A stretch of 64,000 nt of DNA from Nevskia ramosa DSM 11499 (GTDB lineage Bacteria > Pseudomonadota > Gammaproteobacteria > Nevskiales > Nevskiaceae). Every line of letters starts with the position of its first letter. The first letter of the stretch is position 1. Below are positions 9,238 through 21,586 of this stretch, in pieces. The notes below the pieces were generated by a model, which was given only the letters and a program-made list of their open reading frames with translations, made no database searches and had not been told where the DNA came from. Location: contig NZ_ATVI01000005.1 in assembly GCF_000420645.1 (NCBI RefSeq), forward strand, positions 666,357 to 730,356, written 5' to 3'. Both the position numbers and the translations under genes were made by a program.

Positions 9238-9837
9238 ATGGCCACCTATTCACCGCGCCTGAGCCGCCTGATCGAAGCCTTGCGCCGCTTGCCCGGCGTC
9301 GGGCCGAAGTCGGCACAGCGGATGGCGTTTCACCTGCTCGATCGCGATCGTGACGGTGCCGCCTTCCTGACCACGACCCTGGCCGAAGCGCTGACCGGCA
9401 TCGAGCGTTGCCCGAGCTGCCGGATGTTCCGCGAAGACCAGCAGTGCCGGTATTGCGGCGATACGCGGGTGGCCACCGGCCAGCTCTGCGTCGTCGAGGC
9501 ACCGGCCGATCTGCTGGCGATCGAGAATGCCGCCGGTTATCGCGGCCGCTACTTCGTGTTGATGGGCAAGCTGTCGCCGCTCGACGGCATTGGCCCGGCC
9601 GAACTGGGCCTGGAAACGCTGGCCAGGCTGCTGGCCGATGGTTCGGTGCGCGAGCTGATCATCGCGATCAATCCAAGTGTGGAAGGCGAGGCGACCGCCT
9701 GGTATCTGGCCGAACTGGCGCGCAGCCAGAACGTGGCCGTCACCCGCATCGCGCACGGTGTGCCGATGGGTGGCGAACTGGAGTACGTCGACGGCGGCAC
9801 CCTGGCGCGGGCAATCAGCGGGCGCCTGCCGGTCTAG
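9238..9837 (+). CDS. recR: Recombination protein RecR
   Basis: RecR works with RecO (and RecF) to load RecA on SSB-coated gapped DNA. The protein is 199 residues, the normal length. It has the N-terminal helix-hairpin-helix LRRLPGVGPKSAQRMA, the four-cysteine zinc finger (Cys58, 61, 70, 73) and the Toprim domain with the downstream NPSVEGEAT motif. It begins 28 bases after ybaB and likely shares its transcript. A GC-rich hairpin (9847-9854/9865-9872) follows the stop but lacks a T tract. Confidence 0.97.
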   Translation: MATYSPRLSRLIEALRRLPGVGPKSAQRMAFHLLDRDRDGAAFLTTTLAEALTGIERCPSCRMFREDQQCRYCGDTRVATGQLCVVEAPADLLAIENAAGYRGRYFVLMGKLSPLDGIGPAELGLETLARLLADGSVRELIIAINPSVEGEATAWYLAELARSQNVAVTRIAHGVPMGGELEYVDGGTLARAISGRLPV

Positions 9838-9896
9838 GCAAACGGCCGGGGATGACGATCTCGCCATCCCCGACTGCGGTTACCTTCGATCCTGAA

Positions 9897-10397
9897 TCAG
9901 TACGGCGTGCTGGCCGGGGCCGGCAAGAACGGAATGGCCGGCAAGCGGGCACGAGCAGCAGCAAACTGGCCGTTGATATCCGGAATGGCAAGCGGACCGC
10001 TGCTGGTCATTCCGATGAACTTCTGAAACGTCGGATTGTTCGCGTAAGGCGCCACGGCAGCATTGAGCGCATTGCTGATCATGAACGCCGGTCCGTCGAG
10101 GCTCGGCAAGCTGGCGAGGCCCGGCAGCTGACCGGTACCGAGGGCCAGCAGCGGCGGATTGAAGCCGATGCTCTTTCCGGTGAAACGCTCGAAGTAGCCG
10201 GTGAAGATGCGGCTTCCGGCATTCACGTCGCCTGCGGCGAACTTGGGAGCGAACTTGACGCCAAAGAAATTGCCCAGGTTTCCGACCAGATTGGAAGGCA
10301 GGGTGCCGACATAAAGCGGACCCGCCTGGGCCATCACCTGAGTCGGTGTAGCCAGGCACAGCAGCAACGCAGCCGCGGACAGCGCAGTTCTTTTCAT
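9897..10397 (-). CDS. Hypothetical exported protein
   Basis: Unrecognised 166-residue protein. It begins with a clear Sec signal peptide (MKRTALSAAALLLCLATPTQVMA, likely cleaved after AQA). The mature part has no cysteines and is rich in Gly, Pro and Ala, with repeated N-P-x and P-G-L motifs and a phrase MISNALNAAVAPYANNPTF. A purine-rich site, GGAGAGGAG, lies just before the ATG. It is convergent with recR and downstream of mfd on the same strand. I cannot assign a family; a periplasmic or surface protein is the most that can be said. Confidence 0.6.
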   Translation of the reverse strand: MKRTALSAAALLLCLATPTQVMAQAGPLYVGTLPSNLVGNLGNFFGVKFAPKFAAGDVNAGSRIFTGYFERFTGKSIGFNPPLLALGTGQLPGLASLPSLDGPAFMISNALNAAVAPYANNPTFQKFIGMTSSGPLAIPDINGQFAAARARLPAIPFLPAPASTPY

Positions 10398-10491
10398 CGG
10401 GATCTCCTCTCCATGGTTTTGGTAGTGGGTCTTGTGACCGCTCGCCCACGCCCGCCGAGAGTAACGCCGTTCAGAAAATGAGATGACGGCG

Positions 10492-13998
<3,507 letters not shown>

Positions 13999-14006
13999 GG
14001 CGGCGG

Positions 14007-14035
14007 ATTATGGCCGCGTGGGGGCGGTCTGTCAG
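14007..14035 (-). promoter_or_regulatory. Sigma-70 type promoter of mfd
   Basis: Read on the minus strand, CTGACA (14035-14030) and CATAAT (14012-14007) are separated by 17 bp, one mismatch from consensus in each hexamer. The predicted start falls near 14000, only 2-3 bases before the TTG start codon. Confidence 0.5.
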
Positions 14036-14090
14036 CCTTGTCGGTGAACGCCGCCGTCCGGCGGGAAGCCGGATGGCGGCCGCGGCGGAA

Positions 14091-14996
14091 TCAGGCTTGT
14101 TCGGGAACTCGCATCATCGCCGCCATCTTGGCGTGATCGATCGAGAGCACATCGCCGCCGTCGGCCTCGAAGCGCCGCCAGGCGATCTGGATCGGGTCCT
14201 GCCGGGTCGTCGCGATCGGATGACGGCGCGGGTGGTAGCTGGCGCTGAACACCGGCAGGGCTGCGATGAACAGACGGCCGAGCATTTCGCCGCAGAAGGC
14301 CATCGTCTTCAGGGCTTTCCACGGTGACCGCAGCCAGCCTTCGTGGCGGGCCATGCGCGGATACAGGCTCAGGGTTTCCTGGGCGATATGCAGCGCGGCT
14401 TTCAGCACCATCGCCTTGCGATACCACTCGTGACGGCCGTAGAGGTACTTCCAGACTTCGAAGGCGACGGCGCCATGCTCGATCTCCTCGACCTGATGCC
14501 AGACCCAGACCGCTTTCATCGTCGGATCGGCATCGGCGAACCAGCGATCGTGATGATGCAGGATGATCATGCCGGCGAGGAAGGTGAAGGTTTCGTAGCC
14601 GGCGGTGAAGCCGACTCTTTTCTTCATCGTGTCTTGATCCGTGTGTTGCTTGAACCAGGCGATCGAGGCATCGTCGATCGCGACGATGTCCGGATAGCGA
14701 TTGCGCAGCGCATCGTTGAAAGCCAGCAGATTTCGCGAGTGGTTGGCTTCCTGGCCGATGATCCGGGTCACGTGCAGACGCAGACTTTCGTCCGTGATCT
14801 GCTCTCGAGCGGCCCGCATGGTGGCGACCAGATAGCGCTCGAAATGCGGCACGTGCATCGCCAGCGCATTCAGGAATACCGAGAACTCCGGCTTGGTCCG
14901 GCTCCAGACCACGTCTACATTCTGGTCAGGGCCCAGCGGGAATCGCAGCGGCCTGACCGGAAAATCATCCATCGGATGTTTCGCAAGCTCTGCCAT
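14091..14996 (-). CDS. Predicted metal-dependent hydrolase, PF10118 family
   Basis: Cytoplasmic protein of 301 residues belonging to the family described only as predicted metal-dependent hydrolase (COG3687-like). It is helical, with a ferritin-like spacing of Glu/His motifs: IGQEANHSRN near residue 88, FTAGYETFTFLAG near 135, and HQVEEIEHGAVAFEVW near 170. These look like a di-metal site. The ATG at 14996 follows AGAGGTG. It is divergent from the StyC-like gene 96 bases away, so the two may share a control region. The true substrate is unknown, and the fold might equally support an oxidase-like di-iron activity. Confidence 0.78.
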   Translation of the reverse strand: MAELAKHPMDDFPVRPLRFPLGPDQNVDVVWSRTKPEFSVFLNALAMHVPHFERYLVATMRAAREQITDESLRLHVTRIIGQEANHSRNLLAFNDALRNRYPDIVAIDDASIAWFKQHTDQDTMKKRVGFTAGYETFTFLAGMIILHHHDRWFADADPTMKAVWVWHQVEEIEHGAVAFEVWKYLYGRHEWYRKAMVLKAALHIAQETLSLYPRMARHEGWLRSPWKALKTMAFCGEMLGRLFIAALPVFSASYHPRRHPIATTRQDPIQIAWRRFEADGGDVLSIDHAKMAAMMRVPEQA

Positions 14997-15092
14997 GACG
15001 CACCTCTCATTATTTTTATGTCTCCTCGCGTCGGAGCGTAGGGCAAACTGGCGAACAAACCAAACACAATTACTAAATAGGGGAGAAGCACC

Positions 15093-15575
15093 ATGGTCGA
15101 ACGTACATCCGCTGTCCTGATCAAGAACGGCCTGGCCGGCATGCTGGTCGCGCTGATCGGCGGTTTCATGCTGACCTTCAAGATGATCGGCGGCCTGTCG
15201 TTCTCGCCGATTCCGATCTTCATCGAATACGACTTGCCGGGCACCGTCGCCGGCTGGCGCGCCGTGCATCTCGGCATGCTGCTGAACGGCATCATGGCGA
15301 TCGTGCTCGGCATGGTCGTGCGGCTGTTCGTGCTCCGCGACGGCCAGGCCAGCACCGTGCGCTGGGGCGTGCTGATCGCCCTGTGGGGCAATTTCTGCTT
15401 CTACGTGTTCAGCATGTTCGGCTACAACCACGGCCTGACCATGGGCACCAACCGCCTCGGTGAAGGCAACTGGGCTGGTGCTGCCGCGTTCCTGCCGGCG
15501 GTGGTCGGCGCGGTGACCTTGATCACCGTGGTCATCGTGCTGCTGCGCGCGCCAATCAAGTCCGCCAGCCACTGA
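15093..15575 (+). CDS. Styrene-oxide-isomerase-like (StyC family) membrane protein
   Basis: A 160-residue integral membrane protein with four hydrophobic helices. It lines up along its whole length with Pseudomonas styrene oxide isomerase as I remember that sequence: an IEYDLPGTVAGW loop, then WRAVHLGMLLNG, then GNFCFYVFSMFGYNHGLTMG and TNRLGEGN. In StyC, which converts styrene oxide to phenylacetaldehyde using a membrane-bound ferric heme b, the loop His is the heme ligand; here it would be His59, with the partner Asn at 65 and Tyr in NFCFYVF kept. An Asp reported near that Tyr appears to be Ala/Leu here. GGGGAGA precedes the ATG. No styAB or other styrene genes are nearby, so the substrate may differ. 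Confidence 0.75.
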   Translation: MVERTSAVLIKNGLAGMLVALIGGFMLTFKMIGGLSFSPIPIFIEYDLPGTVAGWRAVHLGMLLNGIMAIVLGMVVRLFVLRDGQASTVRWGVLIALWGNFCFYVFSMFGYNHGLTMGTNRLGEGNWAGAAAFLPAVVGAVTLITVVIVLLRAPIKSASH

Positions 15576-15594
15576 CGCCGAATCACGCCTGACG

Positions 15595-16965
15595 ATGGCC
15601 AAGTCTCTGAACCCGGGCGCCGCCAAGCTGCGTTACGTCTGCAACGCCTGCGGCGCCGACGCACCGAAGTGGCAGGGCCAGTGCGCGGACTGCGGCGAGT
15701 GGAACACCCTGGTCGAGACCACGACCTCGAAGCCGAAAGCCCGGGCCGGCAGTTTCTCGGTTGAACGCAGTGCGGTGCGCCGGCTCGACGAGATCACCGG
15801 CGAAGACACCGAGCGGGTGCCGACCGGTCTTTCCGAACTCGATCGCGTGCTCGGCGGCGGCATCGTGCCGGGCGCGGTGATCCTGATCGGTGGCGATCCC
15901 GGCATCGGCAAGTCGACCCTGCTGCTGCAGGCGCTGGCGGCGCTCGAAGGCCGGGTCAACACCTTGTATGTGACCGGCGAGGAATCGCTGACCCAGGTTT
16001 CATTGCGTGCGAGGCGGCTGGGCTTGCCGAGGCTGGACCTGCCGGTGCTCGCCGAAACCGGTCTGGAAACCATCCTCGATACCTTGACCCGCACCAGGCC
16101 CGGCTTCGTGGTGCTTGATTCGATCCAGACGCTGTATACCGATGCGCTGGACGCCGCGCCCGGTTCGGTATCGCAGTTGCGCGAATGCGCGGCCCAGCTG
16201 GTGCGTTATGCAAAGGGCAAGGGCTGCACGATCGTGCTGGTCGGCCATGTCACCAAGGAGGGTGCCATTGCCGGCCCGCGAGTGCTCGAACATATGGTCG
16301 ACACCGTGCTGTATTTCGAGCAGGACGTCGGCAGCCGCTATCGAATCGTTCGTGCGGTCAAGAACCGCTTCGGCGCGGTCAACGAGATGGGCGTGTTCGC
16401 GATGACCGATGTCGGCCTGAAGGAAGTGTCGAATCCGTCGGCACTGTTCCTGTCGCGTCACGAACAGCCAGTACCGGGCAGCGTCATCACCGTCACCCGG
16501 CAGGGCTCGCGGCCGTTGCTGGTCGAGGTGCAGGCGCTGGTCGATGCGACCCAGGGCAGCAATCCGCGCCGGGTGGCGCTGGGCCTGGAAGGCAATCGTC
16601 TGGCGATGCTGCTGGCGGTGCTGCATCGCCACGCCGGCATCGCGCTCGGCGATCAGGACGTGTTCGCCAATGTCGTCGGCGGCATGCGCATCCAGGAAAC
16701 GGCGGCCGATCTGCCACTGCTGCTCGCGGCCTTGTCGAGCTTTCGCGGCAAGCCGGTGCCGAATGACACCGTGGTCTTCGGCGAAGTCGGCTTGGCCGGC
16801 GAAATCCGCCCGGTACAGGCCGGCGAAGAGCGCCTGCAGGAAGCCGCCAAGCACGGCTTCAAGCGGGCGATCGTGCCGGAGGCGAACAAGCCGCGGAAGA
16901 ACGTCAAGCTCGATCTGGAAGTGATTGCCGTGCAGCGGCTGACGCAGGCGCTGGACGCGATCTGA
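15595..16965 (+). CDS. radA: DNA repair protein RadA (Sms)
   Basis: Hexameric DnaB-like motor that promotes branch migration in RecA recombination. The 456 residues contain the N-terminal C4 zinc finger (Cys16, 19, 30, 33), Walker A GGDPGIGKS (99-107), the diagnostic KNRFG motif, and a C-terminal Lon-protease-like domain with the VNEMGVF and VGGMRIQET landmarks. It begins 19 bases after the StyC-like gene and may be read from the same transcript. Its stop codon forms the first bases of a hairpin shared with the convergent chrA gene. Confidence 0.96.
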   Translation: MAKSLNPGAAKLRYVCNACGADAPKWQGQCADCGEWNTLVETTTSKPKARAGSFSVERSAVRRLDEITGEDTERVPTGLSELDRVLGGGIVPGAVILIGGDPGIGKSTLLLQALAALEGRVNTLYVTGEESLTQVSLRARRLGLPRLDLPVLAETGLETILDTLTRTRPGFVVLDSIQTLYTDALDAAPGSVSQLRECAAQLVRYAKGKGCTIVLVGHVTKEGAIAGPRVLEHMVDTVLYFEQDVGSRYRIVRAVKNRFGAVNEMGVFAMTDVGLKEVSNPSALFLSRHEQPVPGSVITVTRQGSRPLLVEVQALVDATQGSNPRRVALGLEGNRLAMLLAVLHRHAGIALGDQDVFANVVGGMRIQETAADLPLLLAALSSFRGKPVPNDTVVFGEVGLAGEIRPVQAGEERLQEAAKHGFKRAIVPEANKPRKNVKLDLEVIAVQRLTQALDAI

Positions 16966-16995
16966 AACTCCGCTTCCGCTGCTGGCGGAGTTTCA
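16963..16995. terminator. Shared hairpin between convergent radA and chrA
   Basis: A perfect 11-bp stem (16963-16973 with 16985-16995, 11-nt loop). The outer bases of the two arms are the stop codons themselves: TGA of radA at 16963-16965 and TGA of chrA at 16995-16993. There is no long T tract, so it is a bidirectional hairpin and probably a terminator or an RNA 3'-end stabiliser. Confidence 0.55.
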
Positions 16996-18372
16996 GCGCA
17001 ACCCGAACTCGATCGCCAATCCTGCCAGCGCGCAGAGGCCGATCAGCTTCGGCACGCTGAGGCCGTAGCGCAGCAAAGCAATCAGGGCAGCAACGCCGAT
17101 CAGCGCGGCCGGCCACTCGAACGGCTGAGGGTAGCCTTGCGGCCAGAGCACGTGGAAGGCGAAGAACAGCGCCAGATTGAGGATCACGCCGACGACGGCG
17201 GCGGTGATGCCGGTCAGCGGTGCGGTCAGGCGCAGATCGTTGCGCGTCGCTTCGACCAGCGGGCCGCCGGCCAGGATGAACACGAACGACGGCAGGAAGG
17301 TGAACCAGGTCGCCACGCAGGCGGCCAGGGTCGCCGAAGCGAGCAGATGGCCGGCGCCGAGTGCCGAGGCCAGCGCATCGGTCTGCCAGCCACCGACAAA
17401 GCCGACGAAGGCGACGATCATGATCAGCGGGCCCGGCGTGGTTTCGCCGAGCGCCAGGCCATCGATCATCTGGCCGGCCGACAGCCAGCGGAACTGGTTG
17501 ACGGCGGATTCGAAGACATAGGGCAGCACCGCGTAGGCGCCGCCGAAGGTCAGCAGTGCCGCGCCCGAAAAGAACGTGGCCATCCGGGTGATCGGGTTGT
17601 CGCTGCCGAGTGTGGCGACCAGCGCCAGCCGGACCGAGGCCCAAAGCGCGATGCCGATGATCAGCACCGTGATCAAGCCTGCCGTCCGGTACTCGGCGTG
17701 CGGGATCACGGCGTCGTCGTCGATCAGGTAAGGCGCGCCACTGCCCTTGAGGCCGCTATGGCCGCCGCCGGCCTTGAAGCGCTCCGGGGCGATGCGCCCG
17801 CCGATGAAACCGAGTGCCGCTGCGCCGAGCACGATCAGCGGAAACGGCAGATGCAGTGCGAAGATCGCGACGAAGGCTGCGGCGGCGATCGCCCACAGCG
17901 CTGCGTTGTGCAGCGCCCGCTTGCCGATCCGCCAGGCTGCCTGGACGACGATCGCAGTCACCGCCGGCTTGATGCCGTAAAGGATGCCGGCGATCACCGG
18001 CACCTGGCCGAACGCCAGATAGGCCCAGGTCAGGCCGATCAGCATCGCCAGCGACGGCAGGACGAACAGCGCCCCGGCCGCGATGCCGCCGCGAGTGCCA
18101 TGCAGTAGCCAGCCGATGTAGGTGGCGAGCTGTTGCGCCTCCGGGCCGGGCAGCACCATGCAGTAGTTCAGCGCGTGCAGGAAACGGCGTTCGGAGATCC
18201 AGCGTCGGCGATCGACCAGTTCCTGGTGCATCACCGCGATCTGTCCGGCCGGGCCGCCGAACGACACGAAGCCGAGCCATAGCCAGAAGCGCAGCGCTAC
18301 CCCGAATGGCACTGGGGCAGGGCGCGGCAGCGTTTCGGCGATCAGGGCCGGATTTTCAGGAAGGGTAGTCAC
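16993..18372 (-). CDS. chrA: Chromate transporter ChrA, long-chain form
   Basis: Inner-membrane CHR-family transporter proposed to export chromate. The 459 residues contain the tandem duplication of the family. The first half begins with FWLWLGFVSFGGPAGQIAVM and has PGPEAQQLATYIGW; the second half repeats FFSGAALLTFGGAYAVLPY and ETTPGPLIMIVAFVGF. The start is GTG at 18372, with GGAG five bases upstream. It stands alone, without chrB or other metal-resistance genes, so a housekeeping anion role is equally possible. Confidence 0.93.
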   Translation of the reverse strand: MTTLPENPALIAETLPRPAPVPFGVALRFWLWLGFVSFGGPAGQIAVMHQELVDRRRWISERRFLHALNYCMVLPGPEAQQLATYIGWLLHGTRGGIAAGALFVLPSLAMLIGLTWAYLAFGQVPVIAGILYGIKPAVTAIVVQAAWRIGKRALHNAALWAIAAAAFVAIFALHLPFPLIVLGAAALGFIGGRIAPERFKAGGGHSGLKGSGAPYLIDDDAVIPHAEYRTAGLITVLIIGIALWASVRLALVATLGSDNPITRMATFFSGAALLTFGGAYAVLPYVFESAVNQFRWLSAGQMIDGLALGETTPGPLIMIVAFVGFVGGWQTDALASALGAGHLLASATLAACVATWFTFLPSFVFILAGGPLVEATRNDLRLTAPLTGITAAVVGVILNLALFFAFHVLWPQGYPQPFEWPAALIGVAALIALLRYGLSVPKLIGLCALAGLAIEFGLR

Positions 18373-18490
18373 AAGGCTCCGTCGGGCTCGAGCCCAGGCT
18401 GGAGCAGAGCTTGGACGAGAATCGTCGGTACCGAGGGCGTCTGCGTGAGCCCCGGCGGAAGTCTACCGGAGGGCTTGGCGCCCGACAGCT

Positions 18491-19759
18491 TCAGGACGCA
18501 GTCACCGCTATCGGCCGTATCCGCGCGCTCTTCACCGCGTTGGCGCGGATATCGGTGATCTCGACCTGATAGCCGCCGATCACCAGCCGCGCGCCCGGGC
18601 GCGGCAGTTCCTGCATCTGCTCCATGACCAGGCCGTTGAGCGTCTTCGGCCCTCCGGTCGGCAGCTTCCAGTTCAGCGAGCGGTTGAGACTGCGGATGGT
18701 CACCGAGCCGTGCACCAGTACGCTGCCATCAGCATCGAGATAGACGTTCTTGACCCGCGTTGCCGGGTCCGACGTGAACTCGCCGACCACTTCTTCGAGG
18801 ATGTCTTCCAAGGTCACCAGGCCCTGGATGTCGCCGTACTCGTCGACCACGAAACCGATGCGCCGCTTCTGGTCCTGGAAGTTCAGCAGCTGCTGGTTCA
18901 GCGGCGTGCCTTCGGGGATGTAGTAGGGGTCGCGGACCAGGGTCAGCAGGGTTTCGAGCGTGAGGTTGTCCTGCACGGTCAGGCGCAGCACCTTGCGCAG
19001 ATGAACGATGCCCTTGAGATCGTCGATCGAGCCATCGAACACCGGCAGCCGCGTGTGGCTGGAAGCGATGATCACTTCGCGGATCTTTTCCCAGGGCTCG
19101 GAGATGTCGATGCCGACGATCTCGTTGCGCGGAATCATGATGTCCTCGACGGTCGCCTTTTCCAGATCGAGGATCGACAGCAGCATGCGTTGATGGCGCT
19201 CGGGAATCATGGCGCCGGCCTCCGCCACCACCGAGCGCAGTTCCTCGCTCGACAGACTGTGTGCGGCAGCATCCTCCGGGCTGACGCCGAACATCCGCAG
19301 CACGCCGTTCGACAGCACGTTCACCACGTAGACCACCGGGTACACGATCCACTGCAGCGTCGTGTAGATGTACGCGGACGGGATCGCGACCTTTTCCGGA
19401 TGCAGTGCGCTGAGCGTCTTCGGGGCGATCTCGCCGAAGATCAGGATGAACACCGTCAGCACGCCGGTGGTCGCGGCGATCCAGGCGCTGCCGTACAGCT
19501 CCAGGGTGATGATGGTGGCGATCGCGGTGGACGCCGAATGCACGGCGATATTGCCGAGCAGGATCATGCCGATCAGGCGATCGGGCCGCTCCAGCAGCTT
19601 TTCAGCGAGTTTGGCGCCGCGGTGACCGGATTTCGCCAGGTGGCGCAGGCGATAGCGGTTGAGTGCCATCAACGCCGTTTCCGATCCGGCGAAGAACGCC
19701 GACAGCAGAAGCAGGAAGACCAGCAGGATCAGCAGCGCTACTAATGTCTTGTCGTCCAA
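18491..19759 (-). CDS. corB: CNNM/CorB-like magnesium-cobalt homeostasis protein (DUF21-CBS-CorC_HlyC)
   Basis: Membrane protein of 422 residues with the order DUF21 (about 1-180, several helices, SAFFAGSETALMALN motif), two CBS domains (about 200-330, with DIMIPRNEIVGID and GFVVDEYGDIQGLVTLEDILEEVVGE), and a C-terminal CorC/HlyC domain. Family members take part in Mg2+ transport or efflux. The start is TTG at 19759; an ATG 29 bases upstream is out of frame. The order corB-ypjD-ffh is the same as in E. coli, which supports the name. Confidence 0.92.
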   Translation of the reverse strand: MDDKTLVALLILLVFLLLLSAFFAGSETALMALNRYRLRHLAKSGHRGAKLAEKLLERPDRLIGMILLGNIAVHSASTAIATIITLELYGSAWIAATTGVLTVFILIFGEIAPKTLSALHPEKVAIPSAYIYTTLQWIVYPVVYVVNVLSNGVLRMFGVSPEDAAAHSLSSEELRSVVAEAGAMIPERHQRMLLSILDLEKATVEDIMIPRNEIVGIDISEPWEKIREVIIASSHTRLPVFDGSIDDLKGIVHLRKVLRLTVQDNLTLETLLTLVRDPYYIPEGTPLNQQLLNFQDQKRRIGFVVDEYGDIQGLVTLEDILEEVVGEFTSDPATRVKNVYLDADGSVLVHGSVTIRSLNRSLNWKLPTGGPKTLNGLVMEQMQELPRPGARLVIGGYQVEITDIRANAVKSARIRPIAVTAS

Positions 19760-19848
19760 CTGGAAACCCTTGACCCCCCGGACCTCATTAAACCGGACAG
19801 GCGGGGTGGCGTGTCAAGCCTGCGTCCGATTGCTGCGGGCCGCGTGGC

Positions 19849-20634
19849 TCAATACCAGCTGCGTCCGAGCACTTGTTCGAGGATCACTTTCGAGCCGAAA
19901 TAGGCCAGCACCAGCGCGGCGTAACCAGACAGCGCCCAGCGCACCGCGGTGCGGCCACGCCAGCCATGACGCATCCGGCCCCAGAGCAGCATGCCGAAGG
20001 TCAGCCAGGCGCAGAAGCTCAGCACGGTCTTGTGGACCAGGTGCTGGGCGAACAGGTTGTTGACGAACAGCATGCCGCTGAGCAGGGTCAGCGACAGCAG
20101 GAAGAAGCCGAAGAAGATCAGCTGGAACAGCAGCCGCTCCATGGTCTGCAGCGGCGGCAGCCGGCGCAGCAGCGTGATGTTCGCCGGCTTGCGCAGCATG
20201 CGATCGAGGCTCAGCGTGGCGATCGCCTGGATAGAGGCCAGGGTCAGCAGGCCGGCGCTGAGCAGCGAAAAGATGATGTGCAGGCCGATCTTCCAGTCCG
20301 CCAGCGGAATCGGATGGCCGTGATCGGTGAAAAACGCCGGCACCAGCGCCCAGATTGCGGTAACCGGGTAGTGCACCACGCCGAGCGCGTGCAACGGCTC
20401 GCGGAAGCAGAACACCCAGAGCATCAGCGAGGAGAGGAAGCCGAGCATCGACAGCGATTCGGCAATGCCGATCACCAGATTCGATCCGGCGATCACCTGC
20501 TGGCTCAGCGCCGCTGCGTGGGCGAGCAGCGCCACGGTCAGCACCAGATGTTCGCCCTCGATCTTGATACGCAGCGCACGCCAGCCGGCGATGGCGTACA
20601 GGATGGCGGCGATCAGGCTGAAGGTGAGGGACAT
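19849..20634 (-). CDS. ypjD: CcsA-like membrane protein YpjD (cytochrome c assembly protein family)
   Basis: A 261-residue protein with eight predicted membrane helices of the CcsA/ResC haem-handling family. Conserved histidines are present at HLVLTVALLAHA, DWKIGLHIIFSL and HLVHKTVLS, and one hydrophobic loop carries the W-rich LMLWVF segment. The ATG at 20634 (MSLTFSLIA) was chosen over the longer frame because the extra 27 residues lack any family sequence. E. coli YpjD lies next to ffh and corB in the same way and has been linked to CorC-family cation transport rather than cytochrome c maturation, so the haem role is uncertain. Confidence 0.88.
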   Translation of the reverse strand: MSLTFSLIAAILYAIAGWRALRIKIEGEHLVLTVALLAHAAALSQQVIAGSNLVIGIAESLSMLGFLSSLMLWVFCFREPLHALGVVHYPVTAIWALVPAFFTDHGHPIPLADWKIGLHIIFSLLSAGLLTLASIQAIATLSLDRMLRKPANITLLRRLPPLQTMERLLFQLIFFGFFLLSLTLLSGMLFVNNLFAQHLVHKTVLSFCAWLTFGMLLWGRMRHGWRGRTAVRWALSGYAALVLAYFGSKVILEQVLGRSWY

Positions 20635-20763
20635 GGGCGCTCGTTGTCGGCTGACCGGATAGTAACGTGCCGCAGGCAGCCTCGGAACAACGACCGGCAT
20701 CTGCGCGGCCGGCAACGAAAACGCGCGTGCTAGATTTGCCGTCCGAACTCACTGCTGGGCGCA

Positions 20764-21528
20764 ATGCAGATCAGGATTCTCGGATGTAGCGGCGGTATCG
20801 GGCCGGGTCTGCGGACGACGACCCTGCTGATCGACGGCGCGCTGCTGATCGACGCCGGCACCGGCGTCGGCGATCTCCAGCCGGCCGAACTCGCAGCGAT
20901 CAGGACCGTGCTGCTGACCCACGCCCATCTCGATCACATCTGCGGCCTGGCGTTCATGGCCGACAACCTGTTCGGCGAGATCGATCACCCGCTCAAGGTG
21001 CACGCGATTCCGGAAGCGCTGGCAGTGCTGCGCGAACACATCTTCAACTGGAAGGTCTGGCCGGATTTCACCGCGCTGCCGGACGCCGAACATCCGCTGA
21101 TCGTGCTGGAACCGCTGACGCCGGCCACTTCGCTGACGCTCGGCGCCTTGTCGATCACGCCGTTCCGGGTGTCGCATACGGTGCCGGCGGTGGGTTATAT
21201 CGTCGATGACGGAAACGGCGTGTTCGCGTTCAGCGGCGATACCTACGCCCATGACCGGATCTGGGACTTCCTCAATGCTCTTCCGCGTCTCGATCATCTG
21301 ATGATCGAAGTGGCGTTCCCGAATCACGAGGACGCGCTGGCCCAGCGGGCACGGCATTTCACGCCGGGCCGTCTCGGCAGCGAGCTGGGCAAGCTCAGGC
21401 ATCGGCCGATGCTGCATCTGACCCACGCCAAGCCGGGCTCCGAAACGCTGATCGCCGAGCAATGCACCGTGGCGCTGGCTGGCTGGCAGTACCGGCACCT
21501 TCGGATCGGCGACGAGATCGTTGTCTAG
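20764..21528 (+). CDS. MBL-fold hydrolase, class II cyclic-nucleotide phosphodiesterase-like
   Basis: Metallo-beta-lactamase-fold protein of 254 residues. It has the zinc site THAHLDH (His53, His55, Asp57, His58), a later His in FRVSHTVPAVGY, the bridging Asp in FSGDTYAHD, and a final His in MLHLTHAKPG. The N-terminal start MQIRILGCSGGIG and the LLTHAHLDHICGL arrangement match cAMP/cGMP phosphodiesterases of the CpdA class II/PDE1 type, though tRNase Z and arylsulfatase-like relatives share it. It is divergent from ypjD and precedes ffh by 58 bases. A cyclic-nucleotide substrate is inference. Confidence 0.82.
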   Translation: MQIRILGCSGGIGPGLRTTTLLIDGALLIDAGTGVGDLQPAELAAIRTVLLTHAHLDHICGLAFMADNLFGEIDHPLKVHAIPEALAVLREHIFNWKVWPDFTALPDAEHPLIVLEPLTPATSLTLGALSITPFRVSHTVPAVGYIVDDGNGVFAFSGDTYAHDRIWDFLNALPRLDHLMIEVAFPNHEDALAQRARHFTPGRLGSELGKLRHRPMLHLTHAKPGSETLIAEQCTVALAGWQYRHLRIGDEIVV

Positions 21529-21586
21529 AGCATCTGGCCGTCCGGCATAATCGCCGCGTTCCAAAACGCCAAGATCCTGTCTGCCC

